Assembly (NCBI GenBank): GCA_030148625.1
Contig: JASBTC010000275.1
Span: 1 to 6,210 of the forward strand
Direction: 5' to 3'
DNA length: 6,210 nt
Origin: Sphingobium sp.
GTDB taxonomy: Bacteria > Pseudomonadota > Alphaproteobacteria > Sphingomonadales > Sphingomonadaceae
Numbering within the stretch: position 1 is the stretch's first letter; every line of letters begins with the position of its first letter. This document shows, in pieces, positions 5,599-6,210 of the stretch. Below the pieces are notes generated by a model. It was not told where the DNA came from, ran no database searches, and worked only from the letters and a program-made list of their open reading frames with translations. The position numbers were made by a program, and so were the translations under genes.

Positions 5599-6210
5599 TC
5601 AGGACGTCCGAAACGCGTTGGTGATCGGATAACGCCGGTCACGGCCGAAATTTCGCGTGCCGAGCTTCACGCCCGGTGGCGCCTGACGCCTTTTATATTC
5701 GGCGACATAGAGCAGCCGTTCGATACGGATCACGATGTCGCGATCGAAACCGCGCTCGACCAGTGCGGAGACCGACAATTCCTCTTCCACCAGTCCGTGC
5801 AGGATCGGATCGAGCACGTCATAGGGCGGCAGCGAATCCGAATCCTTCTGGTCCGGGCGCAGTTCGGCCGATGGCGGCTTGGTGATGACGCTGTCGGGCA
5901 TGACCGGGCCATCCGGACCCAGGCCGATGCGCGGACGATTCGCGTTGCGCCAGCGCGAGATCGCGAAGACCGTGGTCTTGTACGCGTCCTTCAGCGGATT
6001 GTAGCCGCCCGCCATATCGCCATAGATGGTCGCGTAACCGACCGACATCTCGCTCTTGTTGCCGGTGGTCAGCAGCATGTGGCCGAATTTGTTGCTGAGC
6101 GCCATCAGGGTGACGCCGCGGATGCGCGACTGGATATTCTCTTCGGTGACGTCGACGGTGCGGTCGGCGAAACTGTCCGACAACATGACGTCGAACGCCT
6201 CGACCGCGGG
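5599..6210 (-). CDS. nadE: NAD(+) synthetase, C-terminal part
   Basis: The 203 visible residues are the C-terminal portion of NAD synthetase, which amidates nicotinic acid adenine dinucleotide to NAD using ATP. The 5' part lies beyond the right edge, and the frame is open to it (PAVEAFDVMLSDSFAD and onward). Recognisable signatures are EENIQSRIRG, LLTTGNKSEMSVGY, YGDMAGGYNPLKDAYKT and a C-terminal tail with YKRRQAPPG and RDRRYPITN. These are typical of the long, glutamine-dependent enzymes of alphaproteobacteria, whose amidotransferase domain would be in the missing part. The gene ends at a TGA (5599-5601) followed by the hairpin at 5554-5586, and appears to be transcriptionally separate from gltX. 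Confidence 0.95.
   Translation of the reverse strand, partial: PAVEAFDVMLSDSFADRTVDVTEENIQSRIRGVTLMALSNKFGHMLLTTGNKSEMSVGYATIYGDMAGGYNPLKDAYKTTVFAISRWRNANRPRIGLGPDGPVMPDSVITKPPSAELRPDQKDSDSLPPYDVLDPILHGLVEEELSVSALVERGFDRDIVIRIERLLYVAEYKRRQAPPGVKLGTRNFGRDRRYPITNAFRTS

Noticed and set aside
1..6210. CRISPR arrays, tRNA or rRNA genes, insertion sequences, phage genes
   Set aside because: No regularly spaced direct repeats, no cloverleaf or rRNA sequence, no transposase or integrase motif was seen; the region looks like stable core chromosome.

Overview
The window is a compact, GC-rich stretch of chromosome with every supported gene on the minus strand, so transcription runs from high to low coordinates. 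The protein sequences (a RibB-like protein with a degenerate RibA-like tail, a short GluRS, a riboflavin operon linked to tonB) and the base composition point to an alphaproteobacterium, most likely of the Sphingomonadales. That placement is inferred from recognised protein style, not from a search.

Read in the direction of transcription, the window holds: the C-terminal part of NAD synthetase (nadE, running off the right edge); a strong imperfect hairpin just after its stop; glutamyl-tRNA synthetase (gltX); an AT-rich control region of about 100 bp with a 15-bp inverted repeat; tonB; an unnamed single-pass membrane protein; ribD; ribE; a 50-bp gap with an 18-bp palindrome inside a candidate promoter; a ribB-type gene; and the first 30 codons of ribH at the left edge. 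No gene-free stretch exceeds 300 bases.

The core of the window is riboflavin synthesis. RibD makes the pyrimidine precursor, RibB makes the four-carbon unit 3,4-dihydroxy-2-butanone 4-phosphate, RibH (lumazine synthase) joins them and RibE (riboflavin synthase) finishes the vitamin. GTP cyclohydrolase II is not credibly encoded here: the RibA-like half of the ribB product has lost the zinc cysteines, so a separate ribA is expected elsewhere. tonB, the membrane protein and ribD are packed closely enough to be one transcription unit, which ties the energy transducer for outer-membrane uptake to the flavin pathway.

The most interesting point is that the ribB product begins with a helix-turn-helix segment of about 60 residues, while its gene is preceded by a perfect 18-bp palindrome between candidate -35 and -10 elements, with no Shine-Dalgarno sequence and almost no room for a leader. 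This suggests, as inference only, an autoregulating flavin enzyme on a leaderless transcript. A second, partly similar operator-like inverted repeat lies upstream of tonB.
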